From the NCBI GenBank assembly GCA_002346745.1, contig DEAL01000036.1:13782-77781 (forward strand): 64,000 nucleotides of DNA. The letters run 5' to 3'. This DNA comes from Candidatus Neomicrothrix sp. UBA2983. Lineage in GTDB: Bacteria; Actinomycetota; Acidimicrobiia; Acidimicrobiales; MedAcidi-G1. The notes under the pieces are model-generated. The model searched no databases. It was not told the origin of the DNA and saw only the letters and a list, made by a program, of their open reading frames with translations. Positions 6,610 through 15,407 of this stretch are shown in pieces; position 1 is the stretch's first letter, and every line of letters starts with the position of its first letter. Position numbers and translations under genes: made by a program.

Positions 6610-8754
6610 TCACGATTTGAGGAGCCAGTCGGCCTCGTCGTCGCCGAGCAGGAGGTCGACCTCGTCGGCCAGTCCCGGGTGGGCGTGGAGGCCGTCGCCG
6701 TCGCCGACCAGGTCGACCGCCGCCTCCCGTGCGGCCTCGACCCACTCGCGGTCGCGGCGCAGCGAGGCGAGGCGCAGGTCGTTCCGGCCCTTCTGGCGCT
6801 CCCCCATGATCGTGCCCTCGCCGCGCAGGTCGAGGTCGGCCTCGGCCAGTTCGAAGCCGTCGGTGGTTCGGACCATCGCCCGGAGCCGCTCCTCGGCATC
6901 GGGCGTGGTCGCCTCCCCCACCAGCAGGCACCGACTCACGGCCGCCCCCCGGCCGACCCGGCCGCGCAGCTGGTGCAGTTGGGCGATGCCGAAGCGGGCG
7001 GCGTCGAGGACGACCATGGCCGTGGCGTTGGGGACGTCGACGCCGACCTCGATCACGGTGGTCGCCACCAGCACGTCGAGCGCACCTGCCCGGAAGAGGC
7101 GCATGGTCTCCTCCTTCTCGGCGGGCCCGACCCGTCCGTGCAGCAGCCCGACGCGCAGGCCGGCCAGGGGGCCGTCCAGGAGGCGCTCGAAGGTCTCCTC
7201 GGCGGATGCCACCTCGAGGGCCTCGGACTCGTCGATGAGCGGGCACACCACGTACGCCTGGTGGCCGTCGGCGACCTCGGCGCGGACCGCCGCCCAGACG
7301 GCCTCCTCATCGTCGACCACCCACTCGGTCCCGATCGGCGTGCGTCCCGGCGGCAGCTCGTCGAGCACCGACACGTCGAGGTCGCCGTAGACGGTCATGG
7401 CGGCGGTGCGCGGGATCGGGGTGGCGGTCATGACGAGAACGTCGGGCTCGGTGCCGTCCGGGTTCCGGCGGCGCAGGGCGTCCCGCTGCTCGACGCCGAA
7501 CCGGTGCTGCTCGTCGATGACGACCGCTCCCAGCGACCGGAACTCGACGCCCTCCTGGATGAGGGCGTGCGTGCCGATCAGGATGTCGAGCCGGCCCCCG
7601 GCGAGGTCGTCGGCGATGCGGCGGCGCTCAGCCGCCGTGGTCCGGTTGGTGAGGAGCGCCACGCCGACCGGTCGGCGCTGGAACAGCGAGTCGTCGTCGA
7701 CCTCGAGGCCCGCCAGCAGGCCGGCCACGCCCAGGTGGTGCTGCTCGGCCAGGACCTCGGTGGGCGCCATGAACGCCCCCTGATGGCCGCCCTGCACGGC
7801 GGCCAGGAGGGCGCTCACGGCGACGACGGTCTTGCCGGAGCCCACGTCGCCCTGGAGCAGCCGGTGCATCGGCGTGGGCCGGGCCATGTCGGCGAGGATC
7901 TCGGCGACCACCCGCTGCTGCGCACCTGTGAGGGGGAAGTCCAGCAGGTCGTGGAAGGCGGCCACCAGCCCGCCCGGTCCGCCGTCCTCGTGGGGGATCC
8001 CCTGGGCGCTGCGCTCCAACTGGACCTTGCGGTGCACGAGCGCCAGCTGGATCCGCAGCAACTCGTCGAACACGAGGCGGCGCCGGGCCTCGGCGACCTC
8101 GTGCATGGTCTCGGGCCGGTGGATGCCGCGGTAGGCGGCGGCCCGGTCGGTGAGCCGGTGCCGGGCGAGCACCCCGGCCGGAACGGGGTCGTCGAACCCG
8201 CGCACCTTCATGACCCGCCGGATGGCCTCGCCGACCAGGGCGTCGAGGTCCCAGCTGGCGAGGCCGGCGGACTCGGACTGCGGATAGACGGCGACGATGC
8301 GGCCGGTCCGGTCCCCCACCAGGTCGACCACCGGGTTGGCCATCTGGAGGCGGTCCCGGTAGCGGTCCATCCGGCCGAACACGACCGCCTCGGTGCCCTC
8401 GGGCAGCTGCCGCTCCCGCCACGGCTGGTTGAAGAAGGTGAGGGTGAGCGAGCCGGTGCCGTCGGTGACACGCGCCTCGACCAGCGACCGCCGGTTCCGG
8501 GTGCGCCGCGACGACACCCTGACGACCCGGACGAGGACCATCCCCTCCTCGCCGGCGGCGAGCTCGTCGATGGTGGCCTCGCGGGTGCGGTCCAGCCAGC
8601 GCCGCGGGTAGTACGAGAGCAGGTCCAGCACCGACTCGACGCCGACCTTGGCGAGTGCCCCCGCCTTCTTGTCGCCCACCCCGTGCAGGTCGGTGACCGG
8701 CCGGTCCGCCAACTCCCGCAGGGTGACGCCCCCCTCGGGCGGGTCGCCGCTCAC
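6610..8754 (-). CDS. recG: ATP-dependent DNA helicase RecG
   Basis: This 714-residue protein reverses stalled replication forks and migrates branched DNA. It has an N-terminal wedge/OB domain (about residues 1-240), Walker A in LLQGDVGSGKT, the DEQH box in IDEQHRFGVEQR, motif III (VMTATPIPRT) and the C-terminal helicase lobe (TTVIEVGVDVPNA, QLHQLRGRVGRG). The end carries the RecG EADLDLRGEGTIMGERQ signature. I place the start at GTG 8754. The FakA-like gene ends 23 nt upstream on the same strand, the order seen in many Gram-positives. Confidence 0.95.
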   Translation of the reverse strand: MSGDPPEGGVTLRELADRPVTDLHGVGDKKAGALAKVGVESVLDLLSYYPRRWLDRTREATIDELAAGEEGMVLVRVVRVSSRRTRNRRSLVEARVTDGTGSLTLTFFNQPWRERQLPEGTEAVVFGRMDRYRDRLQMANPVVDLVGDRTGRIVAVYPQSESAGLASWDLDALVGEAIRRVMKVRGFDDPVPAGVLARHRLTDRAAAYRGIHRPETMHEVAEARRRLVFDELLRIQLALVHRKVQLERSAQGIPHEDGGPGGLVAAFHDLLDFPLTGAQQRVVAEILADMARPTPMHRLLQGDVGSGKTVVAVSALLAAVQGGHQGAFMAPTEVLAEQHHLGVAGLLAGLEVDDDSLFQRRPVGVALLTNRTTAAERRRIADDLAGGRLDILIGTHALIQEGVEFRSLGAVVIDEQHRFGVEQRDALRRRNPDGTEPDVLVMTATPIPRTAAMTVYGDLDVSVLDELPPGRTPIGTEWVVDDEEAVWAAVRAEVADGHQAYVVCPLIDESEALEVASAEETFERLLDGPLAGLRVGLLHGRVGPAEKEETMRLFRAGALDVLVATTVIEVGVDVPNATAMVVLDAARFGIAQLHQLRGRVGRGAAVSRCLLVGEATTPDAEERLRAMVRTTDGFELAEADLDLRGEGTIMGERQKGRNDLRLASLRRDREWVEAAREAAVDLVGDGDGLHAHPGLADEVDLLLGDDEADWLLKS

Positions 8755-8777
8755 GCCGGACCCACGCGGTACCCCGG

Positions 8778-10430
8778 CTACTCGATGCCCACGAAGTAGG
8801 GGTACAGCGGCTGGCCGCCCTCGTGGACCTCGACGTCGACGTGCCCGTGGTGCTCGGCGACATGGGCGACGACGGCTGCCGTGGAGGCCTCGTCGGCGTC
8901 CTCGCCGGCGATCAGGGTGACGAGTTCGTGGTCGTCGTCGAGCAGGTCGTCGAGTAGTCGGCTGGCCGCCTCGATGAGCGAACCGGCAATGACCCGCACC
9001 TTGCCACCGGACAGGCCCAGGTGGTCGCCGGTGGCGATGTCGCCGGCATCGCTGCCCGAGTCGCGGACGGCGACGGTGACCTCGGCGGCGACGACGTTGC
9101 CGGCGGCCTCGCCCATGAGGTCGCGGTTGGCGTCGGCGGTTCCCTCCGGGTCGTACTCGAGCAGCGAGGCGAAGCCCTCCGTGATGCTCTTCGTGGGCAC
9201 CACTCGGACGACCTTGGCGGTCTGCTCGTCGACCTGCTCGGCGACGGCGACGATGTTGCCGTTGTTGGGCAGGACGACGACCTCGTCGGCGGAAACGGCC
9301 TCGACGGCCGCCAGCAGGTCGGCGGTGGAGGGGTTCATCGACTGGCCGCCAGCGACCACGCGGTGCACGCCGAGCGACCGGAAGATCTCGACGATGCCCG
9401 GCCCGTTGGCGACGGCGACCACGGCGCACGGCACCGGCTCCCCCGCCGGTTCGCCGGCACCGCTGGCGATCTGCTCGCGCACCCAGGCCTGCTCCTCGGC
9501 CTCCTCCAGCAGGTCCGAGACGCGGATCCCGTGGGGGCGGCCGACGGCGATGCCGGCCTCGACGACGGCGCCGATGTCGTCGGTGTGGACGTGGCAGTTC
9601 CAGACCCCGTCGCCACCGACCACGACGACCGAGTCGCCGAGTTCGCCCCAGGCATCCCGGAATCCCGGCACGGTGTCGTCGGGGGCGTCGAGGAAGAACA
9701 TGACCTCGTACCGGCCGCCATCGAGGCCGTGGTCGGCGGCCCCGCGGTCGACCACCAGCGGCGCAGCCGCCGCCGGCGTCTCGGGGGGCTCGGGCAGGGG
9801 GCGCCCGTCGGTAGCGGTCAGCACGGCGTCGAGCAGGAGCAGGTAGCCGGAGCCGCCGGCGTCGACCACGCCGGCCTCGGCCAGCACGGGGAGCATGTCC
9901 GGGGTGCGCTCGAGGGCGTCGCCGGCACGTTCCCGAGCGGCCTCGGCGACCGACAGCAGGTCGGCACCATCGTCCGCGACGACCACCGCCGCCTCGGACG
10001 ACTCGCGGACGACCGTCAGGATCGTGCCCTCGACCGGCGAGCCGACGGCGCCGTAGGCGGCGGTCGAGGCGGCAGCCAGCCCGTCGGCGAGGACCCGGCC
10101 GTCGACGCGTCCGGCTTCGCCCACGACGCCGCACAACGCCCGCAGGACCTGCGAGAGGATCACGCCCGAGTTGCCGCGGGCGCCCATCAGGGAACCGTGC
10201 GCCACGGCACCGGTGACGGCGGCCAGATCGTCGGCCGCGCCGTCCTCGAGGTCGGCGAGGGCGTTGACGGCCGCCTGGGCGGTCATCGACATGTTGGTGC
10301 CGGTGTCGCCGTCGGGGACCGGGTACACGTTGAGCAGGTTGAGGACTTCGCGGTGCCCGCGGAGGGCCTCGTGGAAGCCGGTCACGACGGCGCGCAGGCC
10401 GGCGGCGTCGAGGGTGGTCGCAACGGTCAC
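8778..10430 (-). CDS. FakA-like fatty acid kinase / DAK phosphatase-domain protein
   Basis: This 550-residue protein of the YloV/FakA family has an N-terminal DhaL-type kinase domain with the nucleotide/metal motif YPVPDGDTGTNM near residue 40 and GARGNSGVILSQ near 87. A central EDD-like region and a C-terminal domain follow. In other bacteria FakA with a FakB (DegV) lipid-binding partner phosphorylates exogenous fatty acids. No FakB gene is in the window. GTG at 10430 is the best start. The frame is open upstream but runs into the rpmB promoter region. Its place next to recG is the conserved one. Confidence 0.85.
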   Translation of the reverse strand: MTVATTLDAAGLRAVVTGFHEALRGHREVLNLLNVYPVPDGDTGTNMSMTAQAAVNALADLEDGAADDLAAVTGAVAHGSLMGARGNSGVILSQVLRALCGVVGEAGRVDGRVLADGLAAASTAAYGAVGSPVEGTILTVVRESSEAAVVVADDGADLLSVAEAARERAGDALERTPDMLPVLAEAGVVDAGGSGYLLLLDAVLTATDGRPLPEPPETPAAAAPLVVDRGAADHGLDGGRYEVMFFLDAPDDTVPGFRDAWGELGDSVVVVGGDGVWNCHVHTDDIGAVVEAGIAVGRPHGIRVSDLLEEAEEQAWVREQIASGAGEPAGEPVPCAVVAVANGPGIVEIFRSLGVHRVVAGGQSMNPSTADLLAAVEAVSADEVVVLPNNGNIVAVAEQVDEQTAKVVRVVPTKSITEGFASLLEYDPEGTADANRDLMGEAAGNVVAAEVTVAVRDSGSDAGDIATGDHLGLSGGKVRVIAGSLIEAASRLLDDLLDDDHELVTLIAGEDADEASTAAVVAHVAEHHGHVDVEVHEGGQPLYPYFVGIE

Positions 10431-10491
10431 GGCCCGCGAGCGTACCCACCGGCCACGCCGGGGTCGCGGCTGCCGTGCCGGGCTCCGGGGG

Positions 10492-10521
10492 TTGGAGCGC
10501 CCCACCGGGTGGCCGTAGCCT
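10492..10521 (+). promoter_or_regulatory. Promoter of rpmB
   Basis: TTGGAG at 10492-10497 and TAGCCT at 10516-10521 are separated by 18 nt. They give a leader of about 70 nt before rpmB, with a purine-rich AAGGATCAGGA ribosome-binding region just before the ATG. It lies in the 170-bp divergent gap with the FakA-like gene. Confidence 0.5.
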
Positions 10522-10600
10522 TGCGGGATTCCCACGGGTCGCCCGACGGGCTCCGCGTCGCCCCGGCGCACGACCCACCCAGCGAAGGATCAGGACAGAC

Positions 10601-10795
10601 ATGGCCTCCGTGTGCGAGATCTGCGGCAAGAAGCCCTGGTTCGGCAAGCAGCTGAGCCACTCCCACCGCCGGACGAACCGCCGGTGGAACCCCAACATCC
10701 AGCGTGTCCGGGCCGTGGTCGGCAAGACCACGAAGCGCCTGGACGTCTGCACCGGCTGTCTCAAGGCCGGCAAGGTGCAGAAGGCCGCCCACTAG
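10601..10795 (+). CDS. rpmB: 50S ribosomal protein L28
   Basis: This 64-residue ribosomal protein L28 starts MASVCEICGKKPWFGKQLSHS and contains SHRRTNRRWNPNIQ, both diagnostic. It has the CEIC and CTGC pairs of the zinc-binding form, matching the zinc-type L32 elsewhere in the window. The ATG at 10601 is preceded by AAGGATCAGGA. The open frame reaches upstream, but that part overlaps the promoter. Confidence 0.97.
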   Translation: MASVCEICGKKPWFGKQLSHSHRRTNRRWNPNIQRVRAVVGKTTKRLDVCTGCLKAGKVQKAAH

Positions 10796-10834
10796 GGCAC
10801 GGCCGACGCACCGGCTCGACGAGGGGGAGGCACC

Positions 10835-11059
10835 ATGCAGGGAGTGGTCAAGTCGTACGACCCCGGCACCCGCGACGGCGTCGTGGTGCGCGAGGCCGAC
10901 TTCGCCGAGTTCGACCTGGCCGAAGACGCCCTCGAGGGCTCGATCTTCCGCATGCTGCGGCCCGGCCAGCGGGTGCTGTTCGTCCTCGACGACGACGACC
11001 GGGCCACCGGCCTCTCGATCGGCGCCGAAGTCGACATGGGGACGCCCGACATCCACTGA
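10835..11059 (+). CDS. Small cold-shock-domain-like protein
   Basis: This 74-residue acidic protein starts MQGVVKSYDPGTRDGVVVRE, a sequence close in pattern to the beta1-beta2 strands of CspA-type domains (GxVKxYDxxxGxGxI). It lacks a clear RNP1/RNP2 aromatic pair, so nucleic-acid binding is doubtful. GTATVV-like strands follow (FRMLRPGQRVLFVLDDDDRATGLSIG). A strong GAGGGGGAGG precedes the ATG at 10835. It sits 39 nt after rpmB on the same strand and may be co-transcribed with it. Function unknown. Confidence 0.7.
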   Translation: MQGVVKSYDPGTRDGVVVREADFAEFDLAEDALEGSIFRMLRPGQRVLFVLDDDDRATGLSIGAEVDMGTPDIH

Positions 11060-11150
11060 GCCGGGGGCCCGACCGGCACCCCGGTGTCGCACCAGTCACA
11101 CCCTGCCATGTCAGCTCGCGACGAGTTCGTCGTGTAGCAATGGGAGCCGC

Positions 11151-12944
11151 ATGGGTGCATCGACCTCCAACCAGTTCCTCCTCGAATGGGTGGACGAGTG
11201 GACAGCGATCCTCGGGCCGGATTCGGTCCACTGGTGTGACGGCTCCGACGCCGAGTACGAGTCGTTCTGCGCGCGGCTGGTCGAGGCCGGCACGTTCCGC
11301 CGCCTGAACGACGACTTGCGCCCGAACAGCTTCCTCGCCTCCTCCGACCCCGAGGACGTCGCCCGGGTCGAGGACCGCACCTACATCGCCACCAAGGATC
11401 CGCTCGACGCCGGTCCCACGAACAACTGGCGGGAGCCCGACGAACTCAAGGCCGAGATGCTCGAGCGCTACCGGGGCGCCATGGTCGGGCGCACCCTGTA
11501 CGTGGTGCCGTTCAGCATGGGTCCGCTGGGCTCCCCCATCGCCCACATCGGCGTACAGCTCACCGACTCGCCCTACGTCGTGGTCGGGATGCGGACCATG
11601 ACCCGGATGGGCGGCGCCGTGCTCGACGTCCTCGGCGAGGGCGACTTCGTGCCGTGCGTGCACTCGGTGGGCGCCCCGCTGGTCGACGGCGCCGAGGACG
11701 TTCCGTGGCCCTGCAACCCGGACCACAAGTACATCGCCCACTTCCCCGAGACCCGGGAGATCTGGTCGTACGGCTCCGGATACGGCGGCAACGCCCTGCT
11801 GGGCAAGAAGTGCTTCGCCCTCCGGATCGCCTCGACGATGGCCCGGGACGGCGGCTGGTTGGCCGAGCACATGCTGGTGCTGGCGGTCACCTCGCCGGAG
11901 GGCGAGCGCCGGTACGTCGCCGCCGCCTTCCCGTCAGCCTGCGGCAAGACCAACATGGCGATGATGGTGCCGACGCTGCCGGGCTGGACCGTCGAGACGA
12001 TCGGCGATGACATCGCCTGGATGAAGTTCGGTGACGACGGCCGTCTCTACGCCATCAACCCGGAGGCCGGCTTCTTCGGCGTGGCACCGGGCACCTCGGA
12101 AGCCACCAACCACAACGGCATGACGACGATGCGGGCCAACGCCGTCTTCACCAACGTGGCGCTCACCGAGGACGGCGACGTCTGGTGGGAGGGCATGACC
12201 GACGAGCCACCGGCCAACCTCACCGACTGGCGGGGCGAGCCGTGGGACGCCGCCGGCGACGCACCGGCGGCGCATCCGAACGCCCGCTTCACGGTGCCGG
12301 CGTCACAGTGCCCGTCGATCGCCCCCGAGTGGGAGGACCCGGCCGGCGTGCCGATCTCGGCGATCCTGTTCGGCGGCCGCCGGGCCACCAACGTGCCACT
12401 GGTGACCGAGGCCCGCGACTGGGCACACGGCGTCTTCCTCGGGTCGATCATGAGCTCCGAGAAGACGGCAGCCGCAACCGGCCAGACCGGCGTCGTCCGG
12501 TTCGACCCGTTCGCCATGCTGCCCTTCACCGGCTACAACGTCGGCGACTACTTCGCCCACTGGCTGGAGGTCGGCAAGCGGGCCGACGCCGACAAGCTCC
12601 CGAGGTTGTTCTGGGTCAACTGGTTCCGCCGCGACGACGACGGCTCGTTCCTGTGGCCCGGCTTCGGCGAGAACTGCCGGGTGCTCGAGTGGGTGCTGGA
12701 GCGGGTGGCCGGCGACGGCGACGCCGCCGAGACGCCGATCGGCCTGGTACCCACGCTCGATGCCATCGACCGCTCGGGCACCGACGTCGACGACGCCGCC
12801 ATGGCGAAGCTGCTGGACGTCGACCCGTCGGCCTGGGAGGGCGAGCTGGCCGTGATCGAGGAGCACTACGCCGCCGTCGGCGAGCGCCTCCCGGCCGAGA
12901 TGCGCGACCAACTCGAGGACCTCCGCACCCGCCTCCACGCCTGA
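11151..12944 (+). CDS. pckG: Phosphoenolpyruvate carboxykinase (GTP)
   Basis: This 597-residue enzyme interconverts oxaloacetate and PEP using GTP/GDP, the entry to gluconeogenesis. It shows the P-loop and adjacent kinase motif AFPSACGKTNMAMM near residue 262, the SMGPLGSPIAHIGVQLTDS substrate region near 122, and the guanine-binding FLWPGFGENCRVLEWV segment near 500. Length matches the family. The start at ATG 11151 has a GGGAG Shine-Dalgarno 6 nt upstream. The open frame extends further upstream without homology. Confidence 0.96.
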   Translation: MGASTSNQFLLEWVDEWTAILGPDSVHWCDGSDAEYESFCARLVEAGTFRRLNDDLRPNSFLASSDPEDVARVEDRTYIATKDPLDAGPTNNWREPDELKAEMLERYRGAMVGRTLYVVPFSMGPLGSPIAHIGVQLTDSPYVVVGMRTMTRMGGAVLDVLGEGDFVPCVHSVGAPLVDGAEDVPWPCNPDHKYIAHFPETREIWSYGSGYGGNALLGKKCFALRIASTMARDGGWLAEHMLVLAVTSPEGERRYVAAAFPSACGKTNMAMMVPTLPGWTVETIGDDIAWMKFGDDGRLYAINPEAGFFGVAPGTSEATNHNGMTTMRANAVFTNVALTEDGDVWWEGMTDEPPANLTDWRGEPWDAAGDAPAAHPNARFTVPASQCPSIAPEWEDPAGVPISAILFGGRRATNVPLVTEARDWAHGVFLGSIMSSEKTAAATGQTGVVRFDPFAMLPFTGYNVGDYFAHWLEVGKRADADKLPRLFWVNWFRRDDDGSFLWPGFGENCRVLEWVLERVAGDGDAAETPIGLVPTLDAIDRSGTDVDDAAMAKLLDVDPSAWEGELAVIEEHYAAVGERLPAEMRDQLEDLRTRLHA

Positions 12945-12950
12945 GCGGCC

Positions 12951-12968
12951 CGCCCCTCGACGGGGGCG
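12951..12968. terminator. Hairpin between convergent pckG and membrane-protein gene
   Basis: CGCCCC and GGGGCG form a 6-bp stem with a 6-nt loop in the 30-bp convergent gap. No U-tract follows, so it would be a weak or factor-assisted bidirectional terminator. Confidence 0.35.
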
Positions 12969-12974
12969 ACGCCG

Positions 12975-13328
12975 TCAGCCGAGCACCATCGCCCGGATGC
13001 CGAGGCCCATGATCCAGAGGCCCACGCCGCCGTAGAGCAGGTGGACCCGGTCGGCCAGCTGGCGCCGGTAGCCCCACGCCACGCCGGCCGAGAGCAGGGC
13101 GGCGGCCCCGTAGAAGAGGTGGAAGGCGTCGACGTCGATCCCCTCGTCCACGGCGATGGCCGCGCCGGCCCAGGCCTGGGCAAGGAGCAGCACCTGCGCG
13201 AGTCCGGTGACGACCCAGAGGGCGCGGTGGCGCAGCCGGGCGACCCGGTGGGCGGCCAGTGCCCAGCCGCCGGCGAGGCCGTTGCCGAGCACGATGGCCC
13301 AGGCCAGCGCCGTGTGGAGGTCCCTCAT
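12975..13328 (-). CDS. Small four-helix membrane protein, unknown
   Basis: This 117-residue protein has four hydrophobic segments (about residues 7-27, 36-58, 66-85 and 97-115) separated by short charged loops, so it is an integral membrane protein. The middle contains VDAFHLFYGAAALLSAG. No family assignment is made. It follows the PIG-L deacetylase gene on the same strand with a gap of 39 nt and is convergent with pckG. Confidence 0.7.
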   Translation of the reverse strand: MRDLHTALAWAIVLGNGLAGGWALAAHRVARLRHRALWVVTGLAQVLLLAQAWAGAAIAVDEGIDVDAFHLFYGAAALLSAGVAWGYRRQLADRVHLLYGGVGLWIMGLGIRAMVLG

Positions 13329-13367
13329 GTCGTCCCCATGCCCACGAGTGTGCCCTGCCCGCCGGGC

Positions 13368-14183
13368 TCAGCCGAGCAGCGGGTCGGTCCGGAAGTCCTC
13401 GCCGCCGCGGGGCCGGTCGGGGTCGACGAACCACTCGGTACCGAACACCGATGCGAACCGCTCGAGCGGCATGGCGAGGAAGAACGAGTCGGCGGCGATC
13501 TGGCTGGCGTGGGCGGCGATGGCGGCACGCTTGCGCCCGATCACGCCATGCACGTCAACGGCGTGCGTGATCTCGATGGCGGGGGTGCCGAAGGCCTCCT
13601 GCTCGGCCCGCTCGCGGCGTTCCTCGAGGCTGGCGGCGGCCATGTCGTCGAGTTCGCCGGCGGCGAACGCCTCCTCGATCGAGGCCCGGATGGCGTCGCG
13701 GTTCATGGTGGTCCAGCGCAGCCGACCGACGCCGGCCCGCTGCGCCCAGCGCGTGCCGACCCGGTGCGCCTGGATGTGGTCGGGGTGGCCGTAGCCGCCG
13801 TGCGAGTCGTAGACGACGGCCAGGTCCACCTGTTCGTCGGCGAGGAGGTCGGCGAGGCGGGAGGCCGCCTCGTCGACGTCCGCCTGCCAAAAGCAGTCGG
13901 GGTGGCCGTTGGCCGGGTCGCCGTCCATGCCGCTGTCTCGGTAGCCGAGGAACTCGACGCGGGCGGCGCCGAGGATCGCGGCGGCGTCGGCGACCTCGGC
14001 GGTGCGGCGGTCGCCGAGCGGCTCGCCATCGGCCAGCACGCCGGGGACGGGCTCGCCCTCCTCGCCGTGGGTGGCGACGACGAGCACGACCCGGTGGCCG
14101 GCATCGGCCAGGCGCGCCATGGTGCCGCCGGTGGCGAGCGCCTCGTCGTCGGGGTGGGCGTGGAGGAAGACGGCGGTGGCCAT
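13368..14183 (-). CDS. PIG-L family deacetylase
   Basis: This 271-residue zinc-dependent deacetylase of the LmbE/PIG-L family has the metal motif HAHPDDEA at residues 8-15 and the third-ligand motif GHPDHIQAHR near 145. MshB and Mca of mycothiol metabolism belong to this family. A separate Mca is encoded at 33792-34730, so this copy could be an MshB-like enzyme or act on another N-acetyl-sugar substrate. The ATG at 14183 directly precedes MATAVFLHAHPDDE. It is downstream of a CoA-transferase gene with a 22-nt gap. Confidence 0.88.
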   Translation of the reverse strand: MATAVFLHAHPDDEALATGGTMARLADAGHRVVLVVATHGEEGEPVPGVLADGEPLGDRRTAEVADAAAILGAARVEFLGYRDSGMDGDPANGHPDCFWQADVDEAASRLADLLADEQVDLAVVYDSHGGYGHPDHIQAHRVGTRWAQRAGVGRLRWTTMNRDAIRASIEEAFAAGELDDMAAASLEERRERAEQEAFGTPAIEITHAVDVHGVIGRKRAAIAAHASQIAADSFFLAMPLERFASVFGTEWFVDPDRPRGGEDFRTDPLLG

Positions 14184-14205
14184 CGGGATCCCGGTTGCGG
14201 GGGAC

Positions 14206-15348
14206 TCAGGCGACGGCGCCCGAGTCGCGCAGGGCGGCGACCTCGTCGTCGGTGAAGCCGGCCTCGGCGAGGAGTTCGTCGGTGTGCTGGCCGGCGTGGG
14301 CCGGTGGCCGGCGGACCTCGCCGGGGGTGCGGCTGAGCCGCGGCGCCGGACCCGGCTGCGTGATGCCGCCCACCTCGATGAAGGTGCCCCGGGCCACGTT
14401 GTGGTGGTGCCCGGCGGCCTCGGCGGCGGTGAGTACCGGGGCGTAGCAGACGTCGCTGCCCTCGAGGATGGCGTCCCACTCGTCCCGGGTCTTCGTCCGC
14501 ACGACCGCGGCGACCTCCTCGGTGAGCTCGGGCCACAGGCTGCGGTCGAGCTGGTTGCCGAAACGCTCGGGGTCCAGGCCCAGCTTCTCGACCAGTTCGG
14601 CGTAGAACTGCGGCTCGATCGACCCGATGGAGATCCAGCCGCCGTCGGCGCACTCGTACACATCGTAGAAGTGGGCGCCGGTGTCAAGCATGTTGACGCC
14701 GCGTTCGGGGGTGTGGAAGCCCGAGGCCAGCATCCCGTGGATGAAGCTCATGAGGCTGGCGGCCCCGTCGACCATGGCGGCGTCGACGACCTGGCCCTGC
14801 CCGGAGGTGCGGGCCTCGAGGAGGGCGCAGACCATGCCGAAGGCGAGGTACATGCCGCCTCCGCCGAAGTCGCCCACCAGGTTCATGGGCGGCACCGGCC
14901 CGGAGTCGTGCCGACCGAGGTGGGCGAGCACGCCGGCGAGGGCGATGTAGTTGATGTCGTGTCCGGCCATCGAGGCGTAGGGGCCTTCCTGGCCCCACCC
15001 CGTCATGCGGCCGTAGACGAGGGCCGGGTTGCGGGCGAGGCAGTCGTCGGGGCCGACCCCGAGGCGCTCGGCCACGCCGGGGCGGAAGCCCTCGAAGAGC
15101 ATGTCGGCACCCTCCACGAGACGCAGCACGGTCTCGACGCCCTCGGGTGACTTGAGGTCGATGCCCATGCTGCGCCGGCCCCGGGCGTTGACGTTGCCGG
15201 GCGGCCGCTCGGGATCGCCGCCACGTACGGCGCCGGCACGGTCGACCTGGACGACCTCGGCGCCCATGTCGGCCAGCATCATCCCGCAGAAGGGTCCCGG
15301 CCCGATGCCGGCCAGTTCGATGACGCGGACCCCTTCGAGTGCTCCCAT
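14206..15348 (-). CDS. Class III CoA-transferase / alpha-methylacyl-CoA racemase
   Basis: This 380-residue CaiB/BaiF-family protein has features of the alpha-methylacyl-CoA racemase branch: GHDINYIALAG near residue 125 and GDFGGGGMYLAFG near 155 carry the catalytic His and Asp pair of that enzyme. N-terminal GVRVIELAGIGPGPFCGMML and RGRRSMGIDLKSPEG are typical. It would epimerise 2-methyl-branched acyl-CoAs before beta-oxidation. It is part of a minus-strand set with an alpha/beta hydrolase upstream and PIG-L downstream. The substrate is inferred from the motifs. Confidence 0.88.
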   Translation of the reverse strand: MGALEGVRVIELAGIGPGPFCGMMLADMGAEVVQVDRAGAVRGGDPERPPGNVNARGRRSMGIDLKSPEGVETVLRLVEGADMLFEGFRPGVAERLGVGPDDCLARNPALVYGRMTGWGQEGPYASMAGHDINYIALAGVLAHLGRHDSGPVPPMNLVGDFGGGGMYLAFGMVCALLEARTSGQGQVVDAAMVDGAASLMSFIHGMLASGFHTPERGVNMLDTGAHFYDVYECADGGWISIGSIEPQFYAELVEKLGLDPERFGNQLDRSLWPELTEEVAAVVRTKTRDEWDAILEGSDVCYAPVLTAAEAAGHHHNVARGTFIEVGGITQPGPAPRLSRTPGEVRRPPAHAGQHTDELLAEAGFTDDEVAALRDSGAVA

Positions 15349-15407
15349 GGCGTGCTCCCCTGTTCGGTGTGGTCGGTTCGCTTGGTGTGTTCGGTTCGTC
15401 GGTTCGT

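Noticed and set aside
6610..10773. Apparent continuous frame joining FakA-like region and RecG
   Set aside because: The upstream part is an Arg-rich frame-shifted reading of the FakA-like gene; RecG and FakA are complete and separate in different frames.
10704..11150. Upstream extension of pckG
   Set aside because: The frame is open but overlaps rpmB and the small cold-shock-like gene in other frames and has no homology; the ATG at 11151 has a good ribosome-binding site.
15349..15407. GGTTCG-rich stretch between racemase and hydrolase genes as a regulatory repeat
   Set aside because: It is short low-complexity sequence without regular spacing or symmetry.
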